64,000 bases of DNA, from the NCBI GenBank assembly GCA_903882665.1, contig CAIRXW010000003.1:51745-115744 (forward strand), in the 5' to 3' direction. Source of the DNA: an uncultured Chlorobiaceae bacterium (lineage in GTDB: Bacteria > Bacteroidota > Chlorobiia > Chlorobiales > Chlorobiaceae). Below are positions 7,422 through 17,752 of this stretch, one piece after another. Position numbers and translations under genes: made by a program. The stretch's first letter is position 1. Each line of letters begins with the position of its first letter. The notes beneath the pieces are model-generated. The model worked only from the letters and a program-made list of their open reading frames with translations, made no database searches and was not told where the DNA came from.

Positions 7422-7534
7422 GGCAGAGAGATAAAGTGTGTTGATTGAATGAGCAGCAGGAAGAGCGGCTCGTCGTTGTGAAAAGCAAGGTACTATTTTT
7501 TATAATTCCTTCAAATCAGCCGGTTATGGCCGTT

Positions 7535-8281
7535 TTATGCCAGTCGCTGCCTCATGGCCTCGTAAAGCAATACGCCTGCGGTCACACTGACATTCAGGGA
7601 TTCAACGCAGCCTGCCATGGGAATTCGGACAACATGGTCGCAGAACTCCAGTGCTTCAGGCGCAAGCCCGCTTCCCTCCATGCCAAGCACAATGGCCGTC
7701 GATTTTTTCATGTCGGCATCGGTATAGTTGAGTTCCGCTTCCATGTCGGCCGCAAGTACCTGGACATGGTACTGATGAAGAAATTCAAGGGCACGCACAA
7801 GGCTTTTGACCTTGCAGATCCTCATATGGGAAAGCGCTCCGGCAGAAGCCTTGTGCACAACGGCATTAACGGGTGCTCCCTTGCCTTCAACAAGGATAAC
7901 GGCATCGGCCGCCACAGCTTCAGCCGTCCTGATAATGGCTCCGATGTTGTGAGGATCGTCGAGTCCCTGCAGAACCACAAAGAGCGGGTATGTGTTGCGG
8001 GGGGTTGCCAGCACCTCCTCCAGCGAGTAATAGGTGACCGAGCTGATAAGGGCACAAACACCCTGGTGCTTTGTTGTTCCGGCAATCAGGGAGAGTTTTT
8101 CGAGCCGGGCCTTGCCGCTGACGAGCTTCAGCCGCCTTGCGGTAATGACAATTTCCTTGAGTTTCGGGTGAGACGTATTAAACTGAAAGTATATTTTCTC
8201 AATGCTCTCGGGCTTTTGCTGGAGAAGCTCAAGTACGGCATTCCTGCCATAGACAATGTTTTCGGAATGTTCCGCGTCCAT
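7535..8281 (-). CDS. rlmB: 23S rRNA (guanosine-2'-O-)-methyltransferase, SpoU/TrmH family
   Basis: A 248-aa protein from the chosen ATG at 8281 (MDAEHSENIVYGRNAVLE), preceded by AGAGGA; the frame is open further upstream but without such a site. The N-terminal substrate-binding domain (about 10-80) is followed by a SPOUT methyltransferase domain with the three family motifs: DDPHNIGAIIRTAEA, VLGMEGSGL and VRIPMAGCVESLNVSVTAGV. It methylates the ribose of a 23S rRNA guanosine. RlmB versus a close TrmH paralogue cannot be separated for certain by eye. Confidence 0.88.
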   Translation of the reverse strand: MDAEHSENIVYGRNAVLELLQQKPESIEKIYFQFNTSHPKLKEIVITARRLKLVSGKARLEKLSLIAGTTKHQGVCALISSVTYYSLEEVLATPRNTYPLFVVLQGLDDPHNIGAIIRTAEAVAADAVILVEGKGAPVNAVVHKASAGALSHMRICKVKSLVRALEFLHQYHVQVLAADMEAELNYTDADMKKSTAIVLGMEGSGLAPEALEFCDHVVRIPMAGCVESLNVSVTAGVLLYEAMRQRLA

Positions 8282-8544
8282 AAAAGCTTTTTTCCTCTGT
8301 CTGTACGTTGAAATAACAAGGAACAGGGCCGCAGCACCATGCTGCACGTTTCCCCGACACTCCTCGCTCTCTGTGGGGAGAGAGCTGAATCTAATTAAAT
8401 TTATCAAAATCATTTTTTTTTATATCTTCCTTGACGTACCATTTTGATCTATTGCTTTATTCTTGCCTTACTGTGGTACCTTTTGCAGCACCGCCGCGCG
8501 TTCCATGTCAGTGATCTGCACATACCTTTCTCAATACAAATCAA

Positions 8545-11500
8545 GTGAATGACCGTATGAGCCGGACTTATAAAACAATGGAGGGAAATGAAGCGTTAGC
8601 TTATGTCTCCTACCGCACCAGTGAAGTCATCTGTGTCTACCCGATTACTCCAGCATCACCAATGGGTGAGTATTCAGAAGCGTGGTCTGCAGAAGGGAAA
8701 AAAAATATTTGGGGCACCACACCAAAAGTTGATGAACTACAAAGTGAAGCCGGTGCTGCGGCAGCGGTTCACGGAGCGTTACAGACCGGTGCACTGACAA
8801 CCACCTTTACTGCATCGCAGGGTCTTCTGCTGATGATCCCGAACATGTATAAAATAGCCGGTGAGCTCACCCCATGCGTCATCCACGTATCGGCTCGTGC
8901 TCTGGCTGCACAGGCTCTGTCGATCTTTGGGGATCATGGTGATGTCATGTCAGTCCGGGGAACAGGCTTTGCCCTTCTTGCCTCAGCTTCCGTTCAGGAA
9001 GTAATGGATATGGCACTCATTACGGCTGCCGCAACGCTTGAATCACGAATTCCATTTCTCCATTTCTTCGACGGATTCCGAACATCTCATGAAATTTCCA
9101 AAATCGAGGTCATTGCTGACGATATTATAAAAGCAATGATCAGCGACGATCTCGTCATAGCACACCGCAACCGGCGCATGAGCCCTGATGCTCCAATTAT
9201 CAGGGGCACTTCACAGAATCCTGATGTCTATTTTCAGGGCAGGGAGACGGTCAACAGCTATTACAACGCCTGCGCATCAATCACCGAAAAGGCGATGGAA
9301 AAGTTTGGAGAGCTCAGCGGCCGTCACTATAAACTTTATGAGTACTACGGTGCCGCAGATGCTGAACGGGTGATTGTTTTGATGGGATCGGGTGTCGAAA
9401 CCGCCCGTGAAACAGCAGAATATCTCAACAAAGAGGGCGAGAAAGTCGGTGTTGTCCATGCCCGTCTTTTCCGTCCGTTCGATATCGAGCGTTTTGTCAA
9501 AGCGTTCCCTTCCACCGTCAAATCGGTCTCCGTCCTTGACCGGCTCAAGGAACCAGGAAGTGCAGGAGAGCCCCTTTATCTTGACACAGTCAACGCCTTC
9601 CTTGAAGGAGTGCAGAATGGCTTGATAAAAACCATCCCCAACATCACCGGCGGCAGATATGGTCTCTCATCCAAGGAGTTTACTCCGGCAATGATCAAGT
9701 CCATCTTTGACAACATGGCTGCAGTAAAACCGAAAAACCATTTCACTGTAGGCATCAACGATGATGTAACCAGGAGCAGTCTTGACTACGACCAAACCTT
9801 TTCCATTGAACCGGATGAAATGTTCCGGGCACTCTTTTACGGCCTTGGATCAGACGGGACTGTCGGAGCCAATAAAAACAGCATCAAAATTATCGGTGAA
9901 AACACCGGGAACTATGCCCAGGGCTATTTTGTCTATGACTCCAAAAAGTCAGGTTCAATCACAACCTCGCATCTGCGCTTCGGCCCAAATGAAATTCGTT
10001 CAACCTATCTGATCACTGAGGCCCAGTTTATCGGTTGCCACCACTGGATTTTCCTTGAGATGCTTGACCTTGTCAAAAATCTCAGGCAAGAGGGCACCCT
10101 GCTGCTGAACACACACTACGCTCCGGAAGAGCTCTGGGAGAAACTGCCGAAAATTGTCCAGGAACGCCTGATCAGCAAAAAGGCAAAGCTGTTTACCATC
10201 GATGCCTATAAAGTTGCCCATGCAAGCGGTATGGGCCAGCGCATCAACACGATCATGCAGGCCTGCTTTTTTGCCATATCCGGTGTTCTGCCCCGCGAAG
10301 AGGCAATAGAGCAAATCAAGAACTCCATCCGCTCTACCTATGGCAAAAAAGGAGATGAGGTCGTCCGGCAGAACATACAGGCTGTTGATGATACCCTCTC
10401 CAACCTCCATCAGGTAACGATCGGATCGGTCGCCGACAGTAAAACGGGGCTGCGTCAGCCTATTGTTGGTGAAGCACCTGATTTTGTCTGCAACGTTTTG
10501 GCAAAAATCATTACCGGCGAGGGTGATGACATTGCGGTCAGTGAACTGCCTGCTGATGGCACCTACCCGACCGGAACCTCAAAATTTGAAAAGCGCAACC
10601 TTGCCGATGAAATTCCGCTCTGGGAACCCGATCTCTGTATCCAGTGCGCAAAATGTGCCATCGTATGCCCCCACGCAGTCATACGGGCCAAGCTCTATGA
10701 TCCGAAATATCTGGAGAACGCACCACGCACCTTTAAATCCGTCGATGCAAAGGGTGCCGGCTGGAACGGGATGAAATATACGATCCAGGTCGCTCCCGAA
10801 GACTGTACCGGATGCGAAATATGCGCTCATGTCTGTCCGGGAAGAGATAAAAACAACCCGGAAAGAAAAGCGCTGAACATGCATGAGCAACTTCCCATTC
10901 GTGAAACCGAGATTGACAACTGGAACCATTATCTCAACATTCCTGAATACGACCGAAACAAAATCAATATAAAGCTGATCAAGGAACAACAGCTTCAAGA
11001 GCCGCTTTTCGAGTTTTCGGGCGCATGTTCAGGTTGCGGAGAGACTCCCTATATCAAACTCATGACCCAGCTCTTTGGTGACCGGCTTGTCATTGGCAAT
11101 GCTACCGGATGTTCTTCTATCTATGGAGGCAACCTTCCAACAACACCATACACCACCAATGCTGACGGTCGCGGCCCTGCATGGTCCAACTCGCTTTTTG
11201 AAGATACCGCAGAGTTCTCGCTCGGCTTCCGGATTTCAATCGACAAGCAGCGGGAGTATGCACGCGAACTCTTGCAGAGAGTGGCTTCCGAAATCGGCGA
11301 TACACTGACCACTGAGATCCTTGAGGCCAGCGAGATCAATGAACCGGAAATTTTTGAACAGAGAAAACGGGTTTCCATTCTGAAGGAGAAGCTCTCTTTG
11401 ATCAATTCGTCCGATGCAAAAAATCTGCTCTCGGTAGCCGACATGCTGGTCAAAAAAAGTGTCTGGGCTGTCGGTGGAGATGGCTGGGCTTATGACATCG

Positions 11501-12114
11501 GCTATGGCGGTGTTGACCATATAACAGCCGGCGACAAAAACATCAACCTTCTGGTGCTTGATACCGAAGTCTATTCAAACACGGGAGGTCAGGCATCGAA
11601 AGCAACGCCAAAAGCTGCGGTTGCTAAATTTGCCTCAGCCGGACGGACGGTGACCAAAAAAGATCTTGGCATGATTTCGATGACCTACGGCAACGCCTAT
11701 GTTGCCTCGGTTGCCCTTGGTGCCCGCGATGAACAGACACTCAAAGCATTTCTTGAAGCAGAGGCTTACAACGGTCCGTCAATCATCATAGCCTATTCAC
11801 ACTGTATTGCCCACGGCATCAACATGTCGACTGCACTTGAGAATCAGAAGGCTGCGGTTGATTCCGGCCACTGGATACTTTACCGTTACAATCCTGACCG
11901 CTTGCTGGAAGGAAAGAATCCGCTTGTACTTGATTCGAAAAAGCCAAAAATACCGGTAGCCCAGTTCCTCGATATGGAAAACCGCTTCAGGATGCTCAAG
12001 AAGAGCCATCCTGAACATGCAAAAGAGTACTACGCCGCAATCCAGAAAGAGGTCGATGCCCGGTGGGCCCATTACGAATATCTTGCAGCACGCACCTTCG
12101 ATGAGATCAAATAA
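8545..12114 (+). CDS. nifJ: Pyruvate:ferredoxin (flavodoxin) oxidoreductase, single-chain
   Basis: A 1189-aa, full-length homodimeric-type enzyme. In green sulfur bacteria it runs as pyruvate synthase, reductively carboxylating acetyl-CoA to pyruvate with reduced ferredoxin. Domain order is visible: the N-terminal domain (YPITPASPMGE), domain II, a two-[4Fe-4S] ferredoxin insert near residues 690-770 (CIQCAKCAIVCP and CTGCEICAHVCP), then the TPP-binding C-terminal domain (CSGCGETPYIK, GDGWAYDIGYGG, DTEVYSNTGGQASKAT). The first ATG is used; a second in-frame ATG lies four codons on. It is followed by a strong terminator and is monocistronic. Confidence 0.97.
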   Translation: MNDRMSRTYKTMEGNEALAYVSYRTSEVICVYPITPASPMGEYSEAWSAEGKKNIWGTTPKVDELQSEAGAAAAVHGALQTGALTTTFTASQGLLLMIPNMYKIAGELTPCVIHVSARALAAQALSIFGDHGDVMSVRGTGFALLASASVQEVMDMALITAAATLESRIPFLHFFDGFRTSHEISKIEVIADDIIKAMISDDLVIAHRNRRMSPDAPIIRGTSQNPDVYFQGRETVNSYYNACASITEKAMEKFGELSGRHYKLYEYYGAADAERVIVLMGSGVETARETAEYLNKEGEKVGVVHARLFRPFDIERFVKAFPSTVKSVSVLDRLKEPGSAGEPLYLDTVNAFLEGVQNGLIKTIPNITGGRYGLSSKEFTPAMIKSIFDNMAAVKPKNHFTVGINDDVTRSSLDYDQTFSIEPDEMFRALFYGLGSDGTVGANKNSIKIIGENTGNYAQGYFVYDSKKSGSITTSHLRFGPNEIRSTYLITEAQFIGCHHWIFLEMLDLVKNLRQEGTLLLNTHYAPEELWEKLPKIVQERLISKKAKLFTIDAYKVAHASGMGQRINTIMQACFFAISGVLPREEAIEQIKNSIRSTYGKKGDEVVRQNIQAVDDTLSNLHQVTIGSVADSKTGLRQPIVGEAPDFVCNVLAKIITGEGDDIAVSELPADGTYPTGTSKFEKRNLADEIPLWEPDLCIQCAKCAIVCPHAVIRAKLYDPKYLENAPRTFKSVDAKGAGWNGMKYTIQVAPEDCTGCEICAHVCPGRDKNNPERKALNMHEQLPIRETEIDNWNHYLNIPEYDRNKINIKLIKEQQLQEPLFEFSGACSGCGETPYIKLMTQLFGDRLVIGNATGCSSIYGGNLPTTPYTTNADGRGPAWSNSLFEDTAEFSLGFRISIDKQREYARELLQRVASEIGDTLTTEILEASEINEPEIFEQRKRVSILKEKLSLINSSDAKNLLSVADMLVKKSVWAVGGDGWAYDIGYGGVDHITAGDKNINLLVLDTEVYSNTGGQASKATPKAAVAKFASAGRTVTKKDLGMISMTYGNAYVASVALGARDEQTLKAFLEAEAYNGPSIIIAYSHCIAHGINMSTALENQKAAVDSGHWILYRYNPDRLLEGKNPLVLDSKKPKIPVAQFLDMENRFRMLKKSHPEHAKEYYAAIQKEVDARWAHYEYLAARTFDEIK

Positions 12115-12130
12115 CAAATCAATCCAGACA

Positions 12131-12159
12131 AAAACGGCGGAGAACCCGCCGTTTTTTTT
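12131..12159 (+). terminator. Intrinsic terminator of nifJ
   Basis: AAAACGGCGG (12131-12140) pairs perfectly with CCGCCGTTTT (12146-12155) around a 5-nt loop, and the T-run continues to 12159. It sits 16 bp after the nifJ stop. The flanking A-run means it may also serve the converging TPR gene. Confidence 0.9.
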
Positions 12160-12206
12160 GATGCCCGCCGCCACATCCCGTCTGAAGCACTCCATAAAAG
12201 CAAAGA

Positions 12207-13961
12207 CTACGGAATCACCTTAAGCTTTCTGGCTTTTTCCTTCATTTCAAATGCCTTCTCCCTGTTTCCGAGCTGCTCGTACACCTTGCCGAGATGATCG
12301 GCTATTTCTGCTTCACGGGGATCCAGCTCCGCAGCTTTTTCAAGAACCTTCCTTGCCTCTTCATACTCTCCCATCCTGAACAGCACCCAGCCAAGTGTAT
12401 CAAGATAGCCTGCATTGGATGGTTCCCTTGCTACCACCTTCAAAGCAAGCCCTTTTGCCCGTTGAAGCTCTTTTCCCTGAACAGCAAGCACATAGGCAAG
12501 ATTATTCATCATAACGACATTGTCAGGCTCAAGACCAAGAATGATCTCATAGAGATGGACACTTTTTTCACGAAAACCAAGAGTGTCATAACATAAAGCA
12601 AGAGTACTGCATGCTTGCAAATAGAGATTTTTCTCCTTTTGAGCCATTTTTGACTGCACCACCTTTTCAAGCAGAAATGCTGCTTTTTTGAGCTTTCCTG
12701 TCTGAAAAAAGAGTTCCCCTTCCAGCACCTTAAGCCTGAAGTTTTTAGCAGGAAAGCGTATTTTAGCCTTGTGAAGCGCCTCGGCGGCCAACAGGAACTC
12801 TTTCTTTATGAGGGCGGCTGTAACAAACTCCTCCCAGACTTCAATACTGCCCGGATCCAGAAGCACGGCTTTTTTGAAATCGATCAAAGCTGCGGCTGCA
12901 TCCTCCTTCTGCATTTGGGCGATGCCACGGAGCGCATAAAGCTTGCCATTACCGGGATGCCGACGAATTATTTCTCCGATCATGACAATTGCAGGATCCA
13001 AAAAAGAGCTTTCACGGGATGCTCGCACGAGAAAAAGTTTGGCAAGCTCTATCTCCTGCGGAAAAGTTACCTGATTGGTATTGAAAAAACGGTTGAGATC
13101 GCCAAGAAAAGCGACATTGTTTCCGGACTGAACAGATACCTCAAACAGGGCCAGCCAGGCAGGAACTAAGCCCTGGTTCTCCCTGAGAAGCTCCTTAAAG
13201 GTCTTTGAGGCAAGATCATACTGCTTGCTCTGCAGATAGAGTTCACCGAGAGTAAGACGCAATTGCTCTTTTCCATCTCCCTGCTCAATGAGCTTCTTCA
13301 ACGTACCGATTGCATCCTGATAATGGTCGAGCTTTATCTCAATAAGCAGCATCTGTACCAGGGTTGTCTCGTTCTTCGGATCAAGTGTTAACATTTCCTG
13401 AAAAACAGCAATGGCTTTTTCTGGCTGATCGGCTGCAATGTATTCAATGGCAAGAGCGGAAAGTGGCTCCGCATTGCCCGGTTCAAAAGCGGCAAGCCGA
13501 CGGTAAAGTTCAATTGCCCGCCCATAATCACGCAATTGGTGAGAGAGTGCAGCAAGAAATCCCAGGTAATATTTATTCCGGGGATTGAGCAAAACACTTT
13601 TTTCACTGTAGATACGGGCGGAATCGAGAACGCCGAGACCAACCCAGGCTTTCGAGAGGGCATAATGAATGGCCGCATTTGAGGGCTGAGCGCTCAGGAG
13701 CCTCCCATAACGCACAACGGCTTCTCTGTACTCCCCTTTTGCACTCTGCAGCGAGGCAGCAACAAACTCTCTTTTTGAGGCATCAGCAAGAGAGTCCGGC
13801 ACCATACTGCCATAAAGCACCGCTCTTGAGGATGCACACGCCGAAAGAAAAAGCTGGCAGAAAAGAGCTGCCAGAAGCAGCAGAGAGCTGAAAGAGCGCC
13901 GGTTACTGCACGAAGTTGGCAATTCAGCAATTCGGTGCCACATCGAACAAGGGATATTCAT
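12207..13961 (-). CDS. TPR-repeat lipoprotein
   Basis: A 584-aa protein from ATG 13961. A signal sequence with lipobox (LFLSAC, Cys about 42) predicts a lipoprotein, followed by roughly a dozen tetratricopeptide repeats spanning residues 50-580 (for example AIHYALSKAWVGLGVLDSA, AEPLSALAIEYIAADQPEKA and AGYLDTLGWVLFRMGEYEEA). The repeats form a helical scaffold for protein binding at the envelope; the partner is unknown. The chosen start overlaps the end of ruvB by 38 bp. A start at 13943 and an upstream one at 14009 are also possible, and no strong ribosome binding site decides between them. Confidence 0.8.
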   Translation of the reverse strand: MNIPCSMWHRIAELPTSCSNRRSFSSLLLLAALFCQLFLSACASSRAVLYGSMVPDSLADASKREFVAASLQSAKGEYREAVVRYGRLLSAQPSNAAIHYALSKAWVGLGVLDSARIYSEKSVLLNPRNKYYLGFLAALSHQLRDYGRAIELYRRLAAFEPGNAEPLSALAIEYIAADQPEKAIAVFQEMLTLDPKNETTLVQMLLIEIKLDHYQDAIGTLKKLIEQGDGKEQLRLTLGELYLQSKQYDLASKTFKELLRENQGLVPAWLALFEVSVQSGNNVAFLGDLNRFFNTNQVTFPQEIELAKLFLVRASRESSFLDPAIVMIGEIIRRHPGNGKLYALRGIAQMQKEDAAAALIDFKKAVLLDPGSIEVWEEFVTAALIKKEFLLAAEALHKAKIRFPAKNFRLKVLEGELFFQTGKLKKAAFLLEKVVQSKMAQKEKNLYLQACSTLALCYDTLGFREKSVHLYEIILGLEPDNVVMMNNLAYVLAVQGKELQRAKGLALKVVAREPSNAGYLDTLGWVLFRMGEYEEARKVLEKAAELDPREAEIADHLGKVYEQLGNREKAFEMKEKARKLKVIP

Positions 13962-14958
13962 GAGTTTCCGAACCAGTTGAAAAGCGAGAAAGCGCTTGAC
14001 GGGTTGCAACCCGTCCCCTTGTCGTTCTTGTCAGATAACCCGCCTGGATAAGATATGGCTCATAAACCTCTTCAATGGTATCCTGCTCCTCTCCCACCGA
14101 GACGGCAAGAGAGGCAATCCCGACCGGTCCTCCGTTAAACTTGTTGACAATGGTCTCCATGATTTTTTTATCCATCTCATCAAGGCCCTCCTCATCAATT
14201 TCGAGACAGTCAAGGGTCTTTATGGCAATGGTACGGTTTATCAGCGCTGCGCCATCAACCTGTGCAAAATCACGGGCACGGCGGAGCAGGCGGTTGGCAA
14301 TACGTGGGGTACCCCGTGAACGTCCGGCAATTTCCGATGCAGCTTCAGCATCAATGCCAATTCCGAGAATGGCTGACGCACGTATGATAATCCCCTCAAG
14401 AAGTTCCGGTGCATAGTAATCGAAGCGGCTGTTAATGCCAAACCTTGCTCTGAGTGGTGAGGTAAGCAAACCGGAACGTGTCGTGGCCCCGACAAGCGTA
14501 AAGGGCTCGATACGCAACTGCACCGCCCTTGCAGAGGGGCCGCTGTCGAGCATGATATCAATCCGGAAATCTTCCATGGCTGAGTAGAGATACTCCTCAA
14601 CCGTCGGCGGCATACGATGAATTTCATCAATAAAAAGCACATCACCCCTCTGCAAACCGGTCAAAAGTCCCGCAAGATTTCCCGCTTTATCGAGCAGAGG
14701 GCCCGAAGTCGATTTGATGCTGCTCCCCATTTCTGAAGCGATAATGTAGGCAAGCGTCGTTTTACCAAGCCCCGGAGGGCCGGACAACAAAACATGGTCC
14801 AACGCTTCGCCTCGCATTTTAGCCGCTGAAATAAAAACTTTCAAATTATCAGTCAGCCGTTGCTGCCCGGCAAAAGCATCCATACGGAGCGGCCGTATCT
14901 GCTCCTCGATCCTCGATTCAGTGGCATCAGGAGGTGTATTGAGCAGTTCTATTCTCAA
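13924..14958 (-). CDS. ruvB: Holliday junction branch migration ATPase RuvB
   Basis: A 344-aa AAA+ motor of usual length. It drives branch migration of Holliday junctions with RuvA, ahead of RuvC cleavage (ruvC is at 46011-46574). Walker A is GPPGLGKTTLA, Walker B LFIDEIHRM, and the sensor region GATTRSGLLTSPLRARFG. The C-terminal winged helix ends with GYLTRTTRGRVAT. The downstream TPR gene overlaps its 3' end. ruvA is not in the window. Confidence 0.97.
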   Translation of the reverse strand: MRIELLNTPPDATESRIEEQIRPLRMDAFAGQQRLTDNLKVFISAAKMRGEALDHVLLSGPPGLGKTTLAYIIASEMGSSIKSTSGPLLDKAGNLAGLLTGLQRGDVLFIDEIHRMPPTVEEYLYSAMEDFRIDIMLDSGPSARAVQLRIEPFTLVGATTRSGLLTSPLRARFGINSRFDYYAPELLEGIIIRASAILGIGIDAEAASEIAGRSRGTPRIANRLLRRARDFAQVDGAALINRTIAIKTLDCLEIDEEGLDEMDKKIMETIVNKFNGGPVGIASLAVSVGEEQDTIEEVYEPYLIQAGYLTRTTRGRVATRQALSRFSTGSETHEYPLFDVAPNC

Positions 14959-14983
14959 ACAGAAATCATTACAGGTTAAACGG

Positions 14984-15949
14984 TCAAAGTTTTATCCGCG
15001 GATCAGCAACGGCATAGAGAACATCAGCAAAAAGATTGCCAAGCACGACCAGAGAACCGGCAACAAAGGTACTGGCAATAATCAGCGGATAATCCCTCGA
15101 AAAAATTGCATCTACCGTTACGCGACCCATCCCGGGAAAGGCAAAGATCACCTCAATAAACAACGCCCCGCTGAAAATAAAGGGAAGCGAACTTCCCATA
15201 AGCGTAATCACCGGCAGCAGGGCATTTCTAAGGGCGTGCCTGAAAATAACCACCTTCTCAGGTAAACCTTTGGCCCTTGCTGTACGAATATAGTCCTGCC
15301 GGATAACTTCAAGCATGCTGCCCCTGACATAACGGGCAATACCCGCAGCCCCGTTGATACTGAGCACCGTAAGCGGCAAAACAAGATGCCATAACCGGTC
15401 AAGCAAAAATTCGACCGGGCCGAAACCTTCCGCTCCGATTTCGTTCAGGCCCGAAGCCGGAAAAAGAGGAAATTTCAGGGCAAAAAGAATAATCATCATC
15501 AAGGCAAACCAGAACTCCGGCATCGAATAAAAAAAGAGGAACGTCACGGTCAAAAAACGATCGAGAAAACTGTTCTGACGAACTGCGGAAATAATCCCGA
15601 CAAGAATACCAATGGTAAAATTTGCAACCAAAGTCAGCCCGGCTATCGTCACCGTTATTGGCAACGCCTGGGCGATCACATCAAAAACCGGCTGCTGGGC
15701 ACGGCTGAAACTGCGCCCAAAATCACCCTGCAGAACATTGGCAAGCCACTTGACATACTGTACCGGTACGGGATCGTTCAACCCATACTGCGCCCTGATC
15801 TGCTCGGCAACGTTCGGACTGATCCCCGGCTGAATGAAAAAGGCCGCCGGATCACCGGGAGCAAGCCTGGTAATGAAGAAGGTGAGGGTCAGCACCCCGA
15901 AAATGAGCGGTACGGCAATCAAAAGCCGCTTGAGAATATAGATGAGCAT
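14984..15949 (-). CDS. Peptide/nickel-type ABC transporter permease (OppB/DppB family)
   Basis: A 321-aa inner-membrane permease with about six helices: TM1 near residues 9-30 and the rest from 100 to 310. Family signs are the N-terminal RLLIAVPLIFGVLTLTFFI, the cytoplasmic EAA-like loop RTARAKGLPEKVVIFRHALRNALLP (read in two parts) and the conserved YGLNDPVP segment. It is preceded by its likely substrate-binding protein (6 bp spacing). An OppF-type ATPase is encoded separately at 32192-33175; OppC and OppD partners are not here. Confidence 0.9.
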   Translation of the reverse strand: MLIYILKRLLIAVPLIFGVLTLTFFITRLAPGDPAAFFIQPGISPNVAEQIRAQYGLNDPVPVQYVKWLANVLQGDFGRSFSRAQQPVFDVIAQALPITVTIAGLTLVANFTIGILVGIISAVRQNSFLDRFLTVTFLFFYSMPEFWFALMMIILFALKFPLFPASGLNEIGAEGFGPVEFLLDRLWHLVLPLTVLSINGAAGIARYVRGSMLEVIRQDYIRTARAKGLPEKVVIFRHALRNALLPVITLMGSSLPFIFSGALFIEVIFAFPGMGRVTVDAIFSRDYPLIIASTFVAGSLVVLGNLFADVLYAVADPRIKL

Positions 15950-15955
15950 AATATC

Positions 15956-17752
15956 TTATAGGGCAACATTTGCCGAAGGGCGCAGCCTCCAGTCGTCAAT
16001 ATTGTAAAACGTACCGGAAATATTAAGCTCCTCACCCTCGATTCTCCTGCTGAACCCCTGGGTCTCCTTCATCCAGTAAAGAAAGGTGATCGGCTGATCG
16101 CGATGAAGAATCTCCTGATACTCCAGCCAGTAAGCTCTTGCCCCGGTAGGCTCCATCTTCTGCTTGGCAAGCTCACAAAGAGCGTCAATTCGAGGATTCT
16201 GGTAACCAGTGAAATTAAAACGGCTCTTGTTGAGGTCTGAACCCCAGACGTCGAGAGGGTCTATCTCCAGGCCGATCGACCATCCAGCCAACCACGCATC
16301 AAGCTTTCTCTGCCTGAGACTCTCAAAGAAGACATTGGGTTCCTGAACATCAAGCTTGCAGTCGATACCGATTGAACGAAGATTCTGCTGAATAATCACA
16401 CTTGCATAGTTTCTTCTCGCATTGCCCGCATTCGTATAGAGCACAAAACTGAACTTTCGGCCCTGTTTCTGCAAAATACCGTCCGGCCCCGGCAACCACC
16501 CCTCCGCCCTGAGCAGGGCAGTGGCACGTGCAGGGTCAAAGGCATGAGGCACAATCCGGTCGTTACAGGCCCATTTCAGGGATGGTGAAATATCGGTGTT
16601 GCAAATCACGCCATACTCTTTGAGATAGCCGTCAATAATCGCTTCCCGGTCAATGGCCTGCGTCAGGGCAAGACGCACTCGCGCAGAACCAAAGAGGAGA
16701 TGAGGCCTCACCTTGCCGCTCTTGTGATACTCGTTCTGATCGATATTTGACCAGCCAACATAGTCATAGACCCTCAACCCGACTGTTTTGATCTCAATCT
16801 GCCGGTTCGCTTTCAAAAGACGGGTAAAATCTTCCGGCTTGATCCCTTCAACCACATCAACCGCGCCGGTCTGAAGCTGCGCCAGTCGTACCGTATAATC
16901 GGGCACGACCCTGAAAGTGATCAGCGGAATGGTCCCTGGCTTCGGAAGATTCGAACTTCGACTTGAAGCCAGAACGATCTCCTGCTGCTGCTGCCAGCTC
17001 TTCAGTTTGTAGGGGCCCGCACCAATCGGCTGAAGATTAAGCGGAGAGTGACGGAACTCATCCGGCTTGACATTTTTCCACTGGTGAGCCGGAAGGGGAG
17101 TCAGTGATGTATGATAGAGCGCAAGATGCTCGGGAACGGGCTTGTAAAACCTGAAGACAAGGGTGGTATCATCAGGAGTCAGAATGGCCTTGTCAAAATC
17201 AACCTTGCCCCTGTCGGCACCAATCAACTCTGCAAGGTACTGCTGACGAGCACTGGCGATCACCGGATTACCATACAACTGGTAAGAAAACTTGAAATCT
17301 CCCGACACAACCCTCTTCCCGTCATTCCAGAAAGCATCGCTTCTGAGAATATAGGTGATGGTTCGCTGATCGTCCGACATCTTCCAGCTCTTTGCCAGAG
17401 CGCCCTTGGGATCTTTTTTACCCTGACCCGGCGTTACTTCACGAAGTTTTTTTTCAAGAGCCATGTAATTCATAAGCCCGGTCGTGGTATCAAACTCGCT
17501 CTGCAAGAGGGATGGGTAGATAAGACCGATAATATTTCCTGAAGTAACCGTACTGCCAAGCACAGGATTAAGATAATCAGCGTCACCGAGCATGGCGATC
17601 ACAAGGGTGGAATCCATCGCTCCTCCCCCCTTCACCGCGACCCCCTGACTCCCGTTACGGCGGTTGCATGAAGAGAGCGCAAGCAGTGCGAGCATCAGGC
17701 AAGCAGAAACACGGCACATTGCGAAAACTTTCTTTGTACTGATCTCACTCAT
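15956..17752 (-). CDS. Peptide-type ABC transporter substrate-binding lipoprotein (SBP family 5)
   Basis: A 598-aa protein. ATG 17752 is chosen because AGGAGG sits about 7 nt upstream and the start overlaps the hprK stop by 8 bp, suggesting coupled translation. The signal peptide ends in a lipobox LSSC (Cys29), so the protein is membrane-anchored in the periplasm. The family-5 fold is seen in SDFKFSYQ-like and LALTQAIDREAII motifs and a C-terminal lobe ending in VWGSDLNKSRFNFTGYQNP. It delivers peptides or similar ligands to the adjacent OppB-type permease. The ligand cannot be read from sequence. Confidence 0.88.
   Translation of the reverse strand: MSEISTKKVFAMCRVSACLMLALLALSSCNRRNGSQGVAVKGGGAMDSTLVIAMLGDADYLNPVLGSTVTSGNIIGLIYPSLLQSEFDTTTGLMNYMALEKKLREVTPGQGKKDPKGALAKSWKMSDDQRTITYILRSDAFWNDGKRVVSGDFKFSYQLYGNPVIASARQQYLAELIGADRGKVDFDKAILTPDDTTLVFRFYKPVPEHLALYHTSLTPLPAHQWKNVKPDEFRHSPLNLQPIGAGPYKLKSWQQQQEIVLASSRSSNLPKPGTIPLITFRVVPDYTVRLAQLQTGAVDVVEGIKPEDFTRLLKANRQIEIKTVGLRVYDYVGWSNIDQNEYHKSGKVRPHLLFGSARVRLALTQAIDREAIIDGYLKEYGVICNTDISPSLKWACNDRIVPHAFDPARATALLRAEGWLPGPDGILQKQGRKFSFVLYTNAGNARRNYASVIIQQNLRSIGIDCKLDVQEPNVFFESLRQRKLDAWLAGWSIGLEIDPLDVWGSDLNKSRFNFTGYQNPRIDALCELAKQKMEPTGARAYWLEYQEILHRDQPITFLYWMKETQGFSRRIEGEELNISGTFYNIDDWRLRPSANVAL

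Noticed and set aside
7445..8311. A 288-aa antisense frame over rlmB
   Set aside because: It is opposite a certain gene; composition is that of a shadow frame.
8431..8462. TTGACG plus TTTATT as a nifJ promoter
   Set aside because: The spacing is about 20 bp and the -10 match is poor; not enough to call.
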